The notes: a model not told the origin generated them from the letters alone. Shown: positions 24,601 through 36,054, numbered from the stretch's first letter. The stretch is 64,000 nt of DNA from Blastomyces gilchristii SLH14081 (GCF_000003855.2 NW_003101681.1:5357279-5421278), one strand, 5' to 3'. Numbers and translations are program-made.

Positions 24601-25600
24601 AATTAATCAGTTACTTTATTAAATTATTAGTATTAATATTGACAATGAGTCTCTGATCAGTGAAGAAAAACTTATTCAAATATATCTTAATAAACAGTCT
24701 CTGATAATCTTATAGATTGTTGAGAAAAAGATTATAATATACATTCTCAGTGCTCTGACAAAGCTTCTTATAATAGATAATAAAATAGTGAAAATATCTC
24801 TGAAAAGTAAGATAATCATTCTTCTTAACTTATAATTTTATCAATTTCTTAAAGATATTAACTTATTTTTCAGTCAGTGATATTATATATTCAATATTAA
24901 TCTTATCTCACAGAGCTACAGTATTATCAGCTTTCAAGATTTTAATAGTAATTTAAACATTTTTAATAAGACTCAATAGTATATATCTATATAGAGACTT
25001 AAAACAGATTCTTCACTTCTCAGAGTTAATATAATATATAAAAGAGAATTCTTATTAAGTTCTCAATAGAATATCAGTTTCATTAATAACTTCTGTATCA
25101 GTTAATATATCAATATATCAGACTTTATAATTAAAGTTATTAAATGTGATCACTGATTTAATATTTAATATATATTTAACTTTTTTCTGATATTCTTATA
25201 ACTCATTTCTTATAGTGTCTCTTTGTACAGAGATAGATATAGTAAGATATTAAGTGATTTCAACTGCAGTCATTTAATTTCATAGTATTATTTATATAAG
25301 ATTCATAAGATTGTCTGCAGTGTAATAGATAGATTAATTTAAATCATCATTAAAAATCAGTATTCTGAGAATAAAAAATAGTGAAGAATTCAATGAGTTG
25401 AAATAAACAGATTCTGTAGATAAATATTAACTCTGCTTTTCTTTATTCTGAAGTTTCTTCATTATCTGATTATTAAATTTCATACTCTGATGAAAACTAA
25501 TCTCAGTCTTATCTTATAAGTCAGAAGTCTTCTTATAATAAGTGATTATTCTATTAATAAGTTATCTAGTAAAGTGTGTGATTCTGAATCTTAAGCTGAA
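21700..25600 (-). pseudogene. Copia gag-pol remnant
   Basis: Reading the minus strand from high to low coordinates: gag, then a zinc knuckle (about 24447-24503) of the form CTHCRRYx5KC, with the usual histidine changed to tyrosine. A protease region follows (23921-24271), with the NVHYISNITVNLLSFTKLK block that corresponds to the NVLYVPxLxxNLLSxxxL motif of Copia proteases. Integrase is hard to follow. RT carries YVND in place of YVDD near 22000, so it is inactive. The segment 21716-21955 (MSILSEKLKVKNLHQLIKYL) is the RT end. No intact frame longer than about 120 codons exists. Confidence 0.8.
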
Positions 25601-25859
25601 CTCTGAAGTAACAGATATATCACTTATATTGAGATGACTCTGCTTCTTCTAGATATATAAAAAAAAAGTGATATTCTTCACAATGAAGAATATACTTTCT
25701 CAAAAATATAAAGTATATGAATCTGCTGACTAGCAGATTCAGAAAAAATGAAATATCTCTAATAAAGAGTGAGAGTTTTTCTAAAAAAGATGAACTATCT
25801 GTGTCAAAAATGTTGGTGCAATGTTTCAAAAAGAAAAATGTGCCATCCGGGCTATAACC

Positions 25860-25958
25860 TGTAGAATAGTTGAAGGTTGTATTGATAGCTATCTACAAGA
25901 ACATAATATAGTGGTGGGTCACGTGATCTAGTGGGATCGCTAACCGTAACGGCCAACA
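25860..25958 (-). repeat. Copia 5' LTR (99 bp)
   Basis: It matches 20766-20873 except for a missing 9-bp unit and a few transitions. On the minus strand it is followed by GGTTATAGCCCGG, the expected place for a primer-binding site; the tRNA is not identified. Confidence 0.85.
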
Positions 25959-26039
25959 GCATCAGCTTAGTCATACATATATATGTCACGTGATGGGGAT
26001 TCAACTCTGAGTCTATGAATAAATCAATCAATCAATCAA
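25959..26039 (+). mobile_element. LINE 3' end, right part, with (AATC)n tail
   Basis: This continues 20430-20765 across the Copia insertion. It matches the reverse complement of 43022-43110 and ends in AATC repeats. The same tail unit ends the LINEs at 42991 and 45759, so all three belong to one tail type. Confidence 0.75.
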
Positions 26040-26417
26040 GCCAAAGGCACAATGGCAGAAGAAGGTTGACAAAAGGCCAGGGACTACACATAATGGACAC
26101 TACGATTAAGTGACACTTTTAACCGGGCTTCCAGTAATCCCAGCGAAGTGAAATAAAGCAGAGCCAGCAGGGATTGGACAGGTCACTTCTGCGCACCTGC
26201 GAGCTCGCTTCAGCTCAACCCCGCCTTCACACAACCTAAGTCGCTCAGGGTTTCGGACGTGATGAGACTTAGCCCACTGTAGCAACATAATCTGGCAATT
26301 TTTCTAAAGACATCGTTACATCTCAGCTTCGAAGGTCAGGCTTCGACTTGTGACCTCCATCAGCAATCCCCCTATCCTACGAAGTTCCCTCCTTTACGGT
26401 CCTGCAAGTGACTTACG
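26040..26417 (+). promoter_or_regulatory. upstream region of the NLR-like gene
   Basis: 378 bases of normal-GC sequence without RIP damage lie between the LINE tail and the ATG at 26418. A pyrimidine-rich stretch (about 26340-26400) precedes the start. No clear TATA box is seen. Confidence 0.4.
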
Positions 26418-29400
26418 ATGAACAACCTTACAAGGGTCTTTAGAAAAAGACAGACGAAGCCTGAGACTTCCTCTGATACGGAAAACAATCAAACGGATCA
26501 GGTTCAGCAGTCTGCCAAGCACTCTCCCACACCATTTTCTTTCCCAGATGGTGTCGAAGTATTGCATGAGTGTCTTGACGCCACGGTTGACGTTTGTCTC
26601 ATTCACGGCTTGACTGGGAATCGAGACAATACTTGGACTGCCCATGGGCAGTCCACGCCCTGGCCAAAGATACTCCTTCCACCGGAGTTCGGCAGAGCTC
26701 GAATAGTTACTTATGGCTACGACGCCTACCTAGTGCGAAAATCGGTTACTGGATCAAACCGGCTAATTGATCATGCCAAAAATCTTCTCAATGATTTGAC
26801 AACAGACAGAGCCTGTCATAACGCCTCATCTCGTGCCCTTATTTTCATCGCCCATAGCTTGGGCGGCCTCGTTTGCAAGAAAGCCATTCTGCTCTCACGA
26901 AATAACCCTGAAACTCACCTTCGTGGCATATTTGATTGCACCAAAGGTATCATCTTCATGGGCACCCCTCATAAGGGATCCTGGATGGCGGACTGGGCAA
27001 AGATTCCGGCTGGGGCTTTTGGCCTTGTGAAGTCCACCAACAAGTCACTGTTGAAAATTTTGGAAACGGATGATCAGCTCCTTGAAGCTATCCAGGTTGA
27101 CTTCTGATCAATGATTCGAGAACTACGAGAGAGTGGCAGGCGTCTTGATGTCACATGCTTCTTTGAAGAGTTGCCTCTGCCTGTGGCTGGTAAGGTTGTT
27201 TCCAAGGAGTCAGCAACTCTTGAAGGTTACAACTCGATCAGCATCCACGCCAATCATAGCGACATGGTCAAGTTCAGCTCTGCTGACGATAATGGATTTA
27301 AGCGTCTGCTTGGAGAATTGATCAGATGGGAATCAGATCTAAGGTATTCAGTTACTGGTCCAGCTTTGTTTATAGAGCACGACTAAGATTCCTAAGCACT
27401 CCATATATTATAGATGACAGGGACCGCCAGTGTCTCAAAGACTTGTGGGCAACTGATCCTGAAGATGAAAAGACGCGAATCCAGCAGACCAAGGGCGATC
27501 TACTGAAAGATGTATATAGCTGGATCCTCGAGAATCCCGAACTCCAAAAATGGCGTGATGATCAGCAAAATCGGCTTCTTTGGGTCCGGGGGGATCCCGG
27601 AAAGGGTAAGACGATGCTGGTCTGTGGTATCGTTGACGAGCTGAAGGAGTCAATTGGTAAATCAAAGCTTTTGTCGTTCTTCTTCTGCCAAGCCACCGAC
27701 TCACGGATCAACAATGCCACCGCTGTCCTGCGCAGCCTTATCCGCCAGCTTGTCGACCAGCAGCCATCACTCATATCACACATACGGAAGAAGTATGATT
27801 TGTATGAATACACAAACTCTTGGTTCGCTGTGTCTAGGATTTTTATTGATATCCTGAAAGACCACAGTTTGAAGAGCACTATCCTGGTCATTGATGGCCT
27901 TGACGAGTGCCAGGACAATCTGCTAGAGCTCCTTAAAATTGTACAAAAATGGCGTTCATATCCCCGTGTTAAATGGCTCGTTACTAGTCGCAACTGGCCG
28001 TCTAGTGTTCAAGAGCGACTAGATACTGCCGGGCAATTATCGCTTGAGTTGAATGCTAAGTCGGTCTCTACTGCTGTTGAAATATATATTAAGCATAAAG
28101 TATGTCAGTTGGTGAAGCTAAAAAAGTATGATCCTAACACACAAAAAGCTATCCAAAAACACTTGTCTGAAAATGCAAACGGCACCTTCCTCTGGGTGGC
28201 CTTGGTCTCACAGGAGCTTGCTAAAACATCACGGTGGAACACTCTCTCAAAGCTAAATACGTTGCCGTCCGGACTTACTGATTTATATAAACGGATGTTG
28301 GAGCAGATTTTTACCGCTGAGGATGCCGACCTCTGCCAACGCGTCCTAGCTGTTGTTTTAACTGTGTATCGACCCATCACATTGGACGAATTGATAGCTT
28401 TTGTCGATATGCCTTACGGTGTCTCTAATGACTATGAGGTCCTATCGGAGATCATAGCGCTTTGTGGCTCGTTTCTCACACTCCGCAAACGCACTATCTT
28501 CTTTATTCATCAGTCTGCGAAAGAATTCTTGATGGAAATGGCTCCAACCTACTTTTTCGTATCTGGGATGAAAGACCAACACCTGGCCATTTTTTCACGG
28601 TCTCTAAACGTCATGTTTGCAACGCTTCGGCGCAATATATATAACCTCAGCTCTCCTGGGTCCCCTCTCGATCAAGTAAGGCCACTCGATCCAGACCCAT
28701 TAGCAGCAGCACAATACTCATGTTTCTTTTGGGTGAATCACCTTCAAGAGTCCGATATTAAGGCGAATAATGATCTCGAGGAGGGTGGGTCAGTTGAGAA
28801 ATTTCTGTTTCAGAAATTTCTCCACTGGGTCGAAGCCATCAGTCTTCTTAGAGGCATCTCAGAAGGGATCGCGGCGATGGTAAAACTTGATAGCTTTCTT
28901 AAGGTTAGAGGTTACTTCAATCATAGAATGTTTTCGTTTCTAACTACTAAACGATATTATAGAAGATAGGCAAGTCACAAGCAGTTTCGAAGCGTGTTCT
29001 AGATGGTTATCGATTTATTCGATATCACAGGCGAGCAGTCGAGAGCAGCCCGCTCCAAGTGTACAATTCATCTCTCATTTTCAGCCCAGCCCAGAGTATA
29101 ACCAGCGTATGCTATCGAAACGAGAGACCACAATGGGTTCTCGTTGAGCCGGCGATGGAAGATGATTGGAATCAATGCCTTCAAACCCTTGAGGGGCATA
29201 GCAGTTGGGTCTCGTCAGTTGCCTGGTCACTGGATGGAAGCCGGCTTGCATCGGGGTTGGGTGATGGCACAGTCAAAATTTGGGATCCAGCTATCAGGCA
29301 GTGCACGTTGACTCTTGAGGAGCATAGCAATTCAGTTGATTCAATTGCCTGGTCACTGGATGGAAGCCAACTCGCGTTGGGGTCAGGTGATAGCACAGTC

Positions 29401-31032
29401 AAGATTTGGGATCCAGCTACCAGGCAGTGCACATCAACTCTTGAGAGACATAATGATTCAGTCATGTCAATTGTCTAGTCACCAGACAGGAGCCAACTTG
29501 TGTCAGGGTCAGGTGATAGCACAGTCAAAATTTGGGATTCAGCTACTGGGCAGTGCATATCAACTCTCAAGAAGTATAGTAAATCAAGCTGGTCAATTGC
29601 CTGATCATCAGATGGAAGCTGACTCACATCAGAGTCACTTGACAGAATAGTCAGGATCTGAGACTCAGTCACTGAGCAGTGCATGTCAACCCTTGAGGGG
29701 TATAGTAATCTAATTATGTCAATTGTCTGGTCATCAGATGAAAGCCAGCTTGCATCAGAGTCAAGTGATGAAAGAGTCAGAATCTGAAACCCGGCTACTA
29801 GGCAGTGCACATTGACTCTTGAGAGGCATAGAAATTCACTCACATTGATCGCCTGGTCGCCGGATGAAAGCCAACTCACATCAGGGTTACTTGACAGAAC
29901 AGTCAGGATCTGGGACCCAGTCACTGAGCAGTGTGTGTCAACTCTTGAGAAGCATAGCAATCTAGTCATGTCGATTGCCTGGTCGTCAGATGGAAGCCAG
30001 CTCGCATCAGGATCGCATGATAAAACAGTCAAAATTTGAGATTCAGCGACTGGGCACTATATGTCGATGCTTGAGATGCATAGCAATACAATCTGGTCAA
30101 TTTCTTGATCACTGGATGAAAGCTGACTTGCATCGGGGTTGCATGATAGTACAGTCAAAATTTGGGATTCAGCTACCAGGCAATGTATATTGACTCTTGC
30201 AGGGCATAGTGAATGAGTCTGATCAATTACCTGGTCAGTGGATGAAAGCCAGCTTGCATCGGGGTCAGGTGATAGCACAGTCAAAATTTGAGACCCGGCC
30301 ACCAGGCAGTGTGTGTTGACTCTTGAGGTGCATAGCAATTTGGTCTCATCAATTGCATGGTCACTGGATGGAAACCGGCTCACATCGGGGTCAAGTGATA
30401 GAATACTCAGGATCTGGGACCTGGCCACTAGGCAGTGCACATTGACTCTCAAGGGGCATAGCAATTCAGTCACATCGATTGTCTGGTCACTGGATGGAAG
30501 CCAACTCACATCGGGGTTGGGTGATAACACAGTCAAAATCTGGGACCTGGGCACTAGGGAGTGCATATCAACTCTTGAAGAGCATAACAATTCAGTCAAT
30601 TCGATTGTCTGGTCACTGGATGGAAGCCGGCTCGCATCGGGGTCTCGAAATGCCAAAGTCAGGATATGGGATCCAGCCAACGAGCAGTGCATATCAATCC
30701 TTGACGTCCAGTCTTCTGGTCGTCTTCGATTTGGTAAGGGGAATCAGCATCATCTCTATACTGATATTGGCGTATTTGATCTGGATTCCGCTGTCCCTCA
30801 CTCGGCCCCATTTGATAAATCAGCTCCTTTACCGCAGCCAGTAGGTTATGGTTTTAACCATGACCGTAACTGGATAAACGTTCGTGGAGAAAATCTTCTG
30901 TGGCTGCCCTCGGAGTGTCGGCCAGTCAAATCATCTCTCTTTATTATGTCTGCAGCAACGAGAGTGGCAATTGCCTGTTCCACAGGTCGTGTCTTGATGT
31001 TGACTCTCTCGAACGACATTTTAAACCTATAA
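26418..31032 (+). pseudogene. esterase-NACHT-WD40 NLR-like gene with 12 nonsense codons
   Basis: This is a fungal NOD-like receptor of the type involved in self/non-self recognition. The model has exons 26418-27343, 27397-28903 and 28963-31032 (introns of 53 and 59 nt); the sum is exactly divisible by three and gives about 1500 residues. An alpha/beta-hydrolase domain comes first: IHGLTG at residues 62-67, nucleophile S147 in IAHSLGG, and TPHKG at 183-187. NACHT has Walker A GDPGKGKT (27590-27613) and Walker B VIDGLDEC (about 27885-27910). Twelve WD40 repeats follow. One TGA sits at 27105-27107 (expected Trp) and 11 stops lie in WD repeats 3, 4, 5, 7, 8 and 9. The other exons look intact, so a shortened product ending in the hydrolase domain is possible. 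Confidence 0.88.
29188..30699 (+). repeat. WD40 array: twelve tandem 126-bp repeats
   Basis: The array is exactly 12 x 126 bp = 1512 bp, in one frame throughout, each unit encoding 42 residues with the pattern L-E-x-H-S-x-x-V-x-S-I-A-W-S ... K-I-W-D. Repeats 1, 2, 6, 10, 11 and 12 have no stop. Repeats 3, 4, 5, 7, 8 and 9 carry 1, 3, 1, 1, 2 and 3 stops. Most stops replace the Trp of AWS or IWD (TGG to TGA, once TAG); two replace a Gln/Arg codon. High repeat identity is what is expected for a repeat-based recognition surface that expands and contracts, and it also makes the array a target for RIP. Confidence 0.92.
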
Positions 31033-31075
31033 GATACCGAATTATTTTGGTATTCTTCTGCTTGCATTAGTTCCG

Positions 31076-31182
31076 TAAAATAGCCACGTGTCTGGGCTGC
31101 GTTGCATTGAGTGCCGATGTGGCCGTAATTGTAGCAACGGAAGCATTGCCTGACTTTGCAGGCGCGATCTTATAGTTGACAT
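31076..31182 (-). pseudogene. LINE ORF1 fragment, CCHC zinc knuckle
   Basis: On the minus strand it reads DRACKVRQCFRCYNYGHIG followed by TQC, a CxxCx4Hx4C knuckle of a Tad-like LINE ORF1 (nucleic-acid-binding protein), with one in-frame TAA. It is only about 35 codons and is cut at both ends. The ORF1 piece at 44098-44316 ends just where this one would begin in the protein. Confidence 0.75.
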
Positions 31183-31582
31183 TTCTCATAGTGCTGCGAG
31201 AGGTCAGCGAATATTTTCTGCTTCGGCTTCATACGTACAAATGACTAAACCGTTTTACAACTTAGAAATCGCCCTCCAGTTACCTAGAACCCCACAAGAT
31301 AGACGGATATTATGGGCCATGTAAATAATCCCATTTGTCTGAACAATAGCCAACGGTGCATCTCCCGAGTTCCCATAAGGTGGAAAACATCATTTTTGGT
31401 TTCAGAAGATGGTGTCAAGAGCATATACACATAGATATACCAATTTAATCTAATCTATCTGGAGGCCCGTAAAATTTATAAAGGCTGGGCGGGAGAGTCC
31501 AAGCGAACTGTAGAATTTTTTCCTCGCAGCTGATGCCCCCGCCCATACTGGTCAAACTTATTGTCTGGCCCTATCTCAGTTC
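31183..31582. other. intergenic, no gene seen
   Basis: 400 bases of normal composition between two convergent pseudogenes. There are no recognisable open frames, RNA genes or repeats. It contains a TTTATAAAGG stretch near 31478 of uncertain meaning. Confidence 0.5.
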
Positions 31583-32793
31583 TCACAGGGCCTTCAGACA
31601 CACGGCTGCGATCCCTGGAAGCTGCTGAGGAGTTTCATCTGACATTTGCCCCAGCCACTGAGCTGACCTAGATCCGGTTGTGATACGCTTCACTGAGATA
31701 AGCTCTCCCAGTGTTGAGACAATGACTTGATGAGCATCATCAGCTGAGAGAACATCTTCAAATTCATTGAAGTGCATCTGCTTTGTTTGCTCAGAAGCCT
31801 CAGCACAAATGGCCAGACACTGTCTGAGACTATTTCTTTCTTCCTGGAATTGCTCTCACTCAGCTGTTTTCTCCATCTTGACTGCCTGCGACATTGCTTC
31901 CAGTCTGGCCTTTAGTCTTTTGACATGTTTCTCAAGATCTGAAGACATGGTCAAGAGTTTCTGTCTGTACTCCTGCAGGATGCAGTTGATGACATATTTG
32001 AATGAGTCAGAATTGAAGTTGCCAATTGCATCAATCTCCAAGAGTGGGATGGAAGCTGTGGGGGTTTCAGTCAAAATTTTGGGTTGGAGTTTGTCTATGT
32101 GCTCAAGGGTGTCCGTGCAGATTCAGAGGCACTGTTGAGTACTATTTCTTTTCTCTTGTATTCAGCTTCACTGCATGCTATCTTCGCGCTCCATCTTGGT
32201 TCCCTTTGGAATGAATGAGTCAAGTTTGTTTTCAACATCCTGGAGATGATCTTCAAGATCAGAGGTTGTGTTTGTTATCATATCTCTATACTCATTGAGG
32301 ACAGTAGCAGTAACAGTTGTTCTGCGGCTATAAGCCATATTGTCAGCTTGATTGAAAAGATACACCTTAGGAAGACATACAAAGTCGCATCCCTGAGTGC
32401 AATATTAATTGTAGATTTGTATTCTGTCAGCATCAATCTAAATCAGCCTATGTCTTCTCCCATGTATGTCAACTTTGCCCAATCTCGAAAGCTGGTCTTA
32501 GAACCCGCCGAATGCGTCACGCATTTGTTAATCACATCTTCAAATTCCCTGCAAGCTTTGCCGCAGCGAAGCAGTGGGAGATTGAGCCCAGCTAGTTCAT
32601 CCCCATAGGCCACGACCGCCTGTTGAAGGGATTGCAAAACCCCATCAAGAGACTCAAGCTCCTCCTTCAGCTCCCTCACCGTTCATTTGGTACTGCGAAA
32701 GCTTTCGACCGCCTGATACAGTGATTTGCTCGAGTTGAAAGCAAACCCTGCCAGGGTGATGATACCGGAAGCAAGGGAGACAGGTTCCGCCAT
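31583..32793 (-). pseudogene. fungal STAND N-terminal-domain protein (azaphilone cluster protein L-like), 6 nonsense codons
   Basis: The start MAEPVSLASGIITLAGFAFN, the VRELKEELESLDGVLQSLQ coiled region and the block SFRDWAKLTYMGED are typical of the N-terminal domain of fungal STAND/NLR proteins, a HeLo-like signalling helical bundle. Exons are 32793-32381 and 32327-31583 around a 53-nt intron (GTATGT...GCTGACA...TTATAG); together they make 386 codons. The C-terminal half repeats the motif STQQCLxIC / SLRQCLAIC and ends after DDAHQVIVSTLG. There are six in-frame TGA codons, the first at 32683-32685, all explicable by C-to-T changes. No NACHT domain follows; such stand-alone N-terminal proteins are common in fungi. 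It is convergent with the NLR-like gene. Confidence 0.85.
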
Positions 32794-32985
32794 TGAAGCA
32801 GTATAGGTTTCTCGAAATCAGGTCTAGGACGGTAAGGTCCCAGCGAAGATTGTGAGTTGGGTAGAGGGTTTTCATCACTTGACAGCCCCGCGCTAAATTC
32901 AGCCAATCACATGTGTCATTGCTGGGACGCCAAGACGTGGCCTGTGGTGGGAAAATGGCTTGGCGTGCTCCTGTCTTTGTTTGCG
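32780..32985 (-). repeat. dispersed repeat R1, copy 1: STAND gene promoter and first codons
   Basis: The minus-strand sequence from 'caggagcacgcc' to the first codons of the STAND gene (MAEPVSL) recurs at 38098-38300 in the opposite orientation with few differences. It therefore contains the promoter and translation start of that gene. No TATA box is obvious. Confidence 0.8.
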
Positions 32986-33169
32986 GAGCGAAGCGAAGCA
33001 AATATATGATGAAAACCCTGGTCATTAAAAGTGGAGAATTTCCTTTTTGGGGTTCTTGGCGCGAATACAGCCCACTGATTGGTGTAGAATTAAGTGAAGC
33101 ACAATTTCATGACATTGCACTATATATCATCTACTCTGTACAGATTCTTGAATAGATAACACATCTGAT

Positions 33170-33930
33170 CAATCATCTCTCATAGATTCTCAAGAATGAA
33201 TAATGTGTCAAAAGCCTGTGTTCACTGCTTGCAAAACCAGTCTCTTGATTAATTCATTTCTTTACAGTGTTCTACTACTTCTACAGCTGTCTATCTTCAA
33301 TGTCACACTCAGAGAACTCAGGTATTGTAATCTTCTCTCATTACATCTTTTCTATCACTGATTATCTCTTTACACTGTGTAGAACTGTAAATAAATATAT
33401 ATAGTAAAATCAGTTTCTTCTACAGTTACAGATTCTATGATAAATAAGTCTGAACTCTCTCTGTTATTCTAGATATATCAACATTTCATGCAATTAACAG
33501 TAGTCTTTTAAGCCTGTGAACAGTCTATTGAAACAGATATATTATCTGAGATTAAGTTTTATCACTGTGAGATTCATAGTTCTGATGTATCTTCATTAAC
33601 AGTAGTTTATAAAAAGAAAACTATTATTCAAAGAGCTCACTGTATTATCAGATATTATAGAGAACATCTCTTATTAACTTTATTCTTAACTCAATTGAGA
33701 AAACAGCTGCAGTCATTATCTTTGATAATTAATTCATCTCTCAGTTCTGCAGATCTCTCTTCAGTCTTTCATCAATTATCTGTATTATCATTCAACTCAT
33801 TCTCAAGTCAATCTTATTTCACTTTACAGGCATGCTTTCACTATAGTTACAGTTCTATCTCTTCTATTAATAAGCTGTAAAATCAATCCTGCAGAGTCTT
33901 CTGTTTTGAGCTTAGCTCTGCAATGTCTTT
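33170..33930. other. AT-rich RIP-damaged tract, origin not recognised
   Basis: An isolated 760-bp AT-rich block with almost no CpG lies between normal-GC sequences. The plus strand has a 61-codon Ser-rich open frame (33695-33880). Its composition implies a RIP-damaged repeat, probably a transposon piece, but I could not read any transposase or RT motif. Confidence 0.5.
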
Positions 33931-33974
33931 GTACACAGAGGCTCGTGTGCATTAAGATATTTTAAACATGGTCA

Positions 33975-34045
33975 CATCAGGCCACGCAAACCAACCAAAT
34001 CACGGCTTGACACCCGTCTGGTCCGGACCGCGAAGGGCACAGGCT
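33975..34045. repeat. dispersed repeat R5 (CTGGTCCGGACCGCG-type)
   Basis: The phrase 'ctggtccggaccgcgaagggcacag' has a near copy at 44512-44537 ('cgacgggcacag' there). 'aaccaaccaaatcacggcttg' matches the reverse complement of about 46353-46390. The repeat directly abuts the truncated 5' end of the RING gene, so its arrival probably removed the start of that gene. Confidence 0.65.
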
Positions 34046-34046
34046 T

Positions 34047-36054
34047 TTGGTGGGATCACGGCTTTGCTGTCCTACTCTTGACAATGGATGCCCAGAATGC
34101 CGTGAACAGCTCAGGGGCTTTGAGCGCCGGGAAGCGCAAATCTGCGAAATTTGTGACCTGCAGAAAGAGATGATTCTCCTACCTTGCTACCATAAGGTAT
34201 GCGAACAGTGCATTACCGACGGAGCTTTGCCGAACGGATGCCCCTATTGCAGGCGTCCTATCTCGACATATGGAGAATGGCGTCTGCCCGCCCCTCCGCA
34301 GGTAACGGCGGCCTGGTGGTCGGATTTTTCTCCGGAGGATGAGACGGAAAACATACAATTCAGCTACTTCTTTCCGAGCTATTTCAGATTCATTCAGATC
34401 TCTTTGTTTTAATTAGCCAAGAACTAGCCTCTCTTAGGAGATATCTACTTCGGAGATATTTACGTGGGGAAGTATTTGATGAATGGGTTCAGCAACTGCG
34501 CAACGAAGAGTTTTCAGAGAGAGAAAATTTTCGCCAGCGTATAGAGTCAGCCACCAATATTCGTATATTGCCTCACATACAACGGAAGGATGATAGTCAG
34601 GATGCTGATGTCTTCAAAAATCTGTCATCCTTCATGGATCAGGCCTCAGGCTCAGACGATCGAATGACGTATCTTCCACTATTCGCAAGCTACTTTGCCG
34701 GCTCCGGCTTCAACCCTTGCTTTTGGTTGCCCCACCAAAGAATGTACTTGAGAGCCACAACGGCTAGTCAACGGCGGCTCGTTCACTCGCATATGGTCAG
34801 ATATATTCGCCATTACCACGACCGTTCCGATATGGTGGACCTCACCTATAAGCTGGTGCCCGCCATAGCATCAAATGGAGAACGAGATCACCTCCTGAGT
34901 GAACTATATCATATCCATCCCGAACTATGGTACCTATTTGAACGGGAGTTGCAGCGGCTGGAAGAAATCGAACACGACTCGACCTTTGATCTAGATGGAT
35001 GGCTCGATGACCTCCGCCATTACCCCACCATCGAGGAGAGAATGGAGCCATCACAACTTTACAGCTTCTTCCGCTATCTCGACACACAGGACAGACTCAG
35101 CAGTTTCGGGACAATCAAGATTTCTACCTAGGCGTTTACTACGCCATTGATCGTGAACCGGATGATGATACTGTAAAGATTCATTTACAGAATGCCAATC
35201 GAGCCCTACAGAATGGAAATCACTTCCATCCCAACTTCTGGTTGCCGCATCGACGCATGTTTCAGCGGGCCACCTCAGATGTTGACCGATGGCGAGTCAT
35301 CTCTCACATGATATCATATGTTAAAACGTACCACAGTGGGAATCATCTTATGTCGACCCTCCAGCGCTCTTATGAACAACAATATAACCCAGTTTCAAGG
35401 AGTGACCGCGCGAATAGAACAACCCCGACGAATCCACTGCCTGCCTCATATCCACGTGAGGAATGGGGGACTGATAATGGTACTGCAGATGAAGTGGAAA
35501 TTGCAGGCTACAGAAAATATGGATCAGGATACCAGGTTCTTTTAAAATCTCCTGCGCCCCGTGGAGGATTCTTTGATTACAAACTAGTTCCGGCTCATCT
35601 TTTGGGCGGGGAAGCAGTAATCATAGGCTATACAAGGAGAATGGAAGAGCGTGGAATGGCGCCTTTTCAATTTGAGGAGGCAAGCATAGATCTTCTAAGA
35701 AGCAAGTCGAAGAGTCAGATACACATTGCAGGTCGATGTGTCCATAGAAAGCAAGCAAGGGCCGGCGGTACTGTACTTCAGCAATATCTAATGTTAACAT
35801 TCACCAACGAAGATGGTGTGTATTGGTACAGTAAAGGGGCCGTGGAGCATTATCATAACCGTGTGTGGGTCGAAAATAACCTCCTGCCGGGACTGTTCGA
35901 TGCATCCGGATTGACGGCCCCCGGAGACATCCGTCGGTTGAATTACCGACCACAGACATCATACACAGAAGAAACCATCCGGAAACTAAGTGATCTTGAA
36001 CGCCGAGCAGTGTCTATAGAGAATATACTCAGGGAATTTTTTCTACAGCTCTGA
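34047..36054 (+). pseudogene. RING-finger protein with duplicated unknown module; 5' truncated and frameshifted
   Basis: This is probably ubiquitin-ligase-like, but the function is inferred from the RING only. A C3HC4 finger, CEIC-x10-C-x-H-x2-C-x2-C-x9-CPYC, lies at about 34139-34256. It is preceded by NGCPECREQL, which looks like the tail of an earlier RING copy (compare NGCPYCRRPI), so the true start is lost upstream. An 86-nt phase-0 intron (34302-34387) joins the finger to a long frame. Two related modules share FWLPHxRM...RAT...SHM...Y (about 34721 and 35240). A one-base deletion near 35095 shifts frame between them; afterwards the frame is open to 36054. The C-terminal 200 residues are unrecognised. 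No RIP signature, so a sequencing error is possible. Confidence 0.6.

Larger units (their letters stand above)
20766..25958 (-). mobile_element. complete Ty1/Copia element with about 100-bp LTRs (5.2 kb), RIP-damaged
   Basis: The target duplication 'gcatc' lies at 20761-20765 and 25959-25963. LTRs are 20766-20873 (108 bp) and 25860-25958 (99 bp), both TG...CA; they differ by an extra 9-bp CAACGGCCG-like unit. The interior next to the left LTR starts with 'ccccctctcaaga', the polypurine tract on the minus strand, fixing the orientation. Gag, zinc knuckle, protease, RT and RNase H are recognisable but stop-filled. The LTRs keep some CpG-rich sequence. A 170-base assembly gap lies inside at 21099-21268. 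Confidence 0.9.

Noticed and set aside
27435..27993. minus-strand frames of 89 and 143 codons opposite the NACHT domain
   Set aside because: They overlap the clear NACHT coding exon and have no recognisable motif.
29181..30692. minus-strand open frames of 94-211 codons opposite the WD40 repeats
   Set aside because: They are antisense shadows of the 126-bp repeat; the plus frame gives clear WD40 units.
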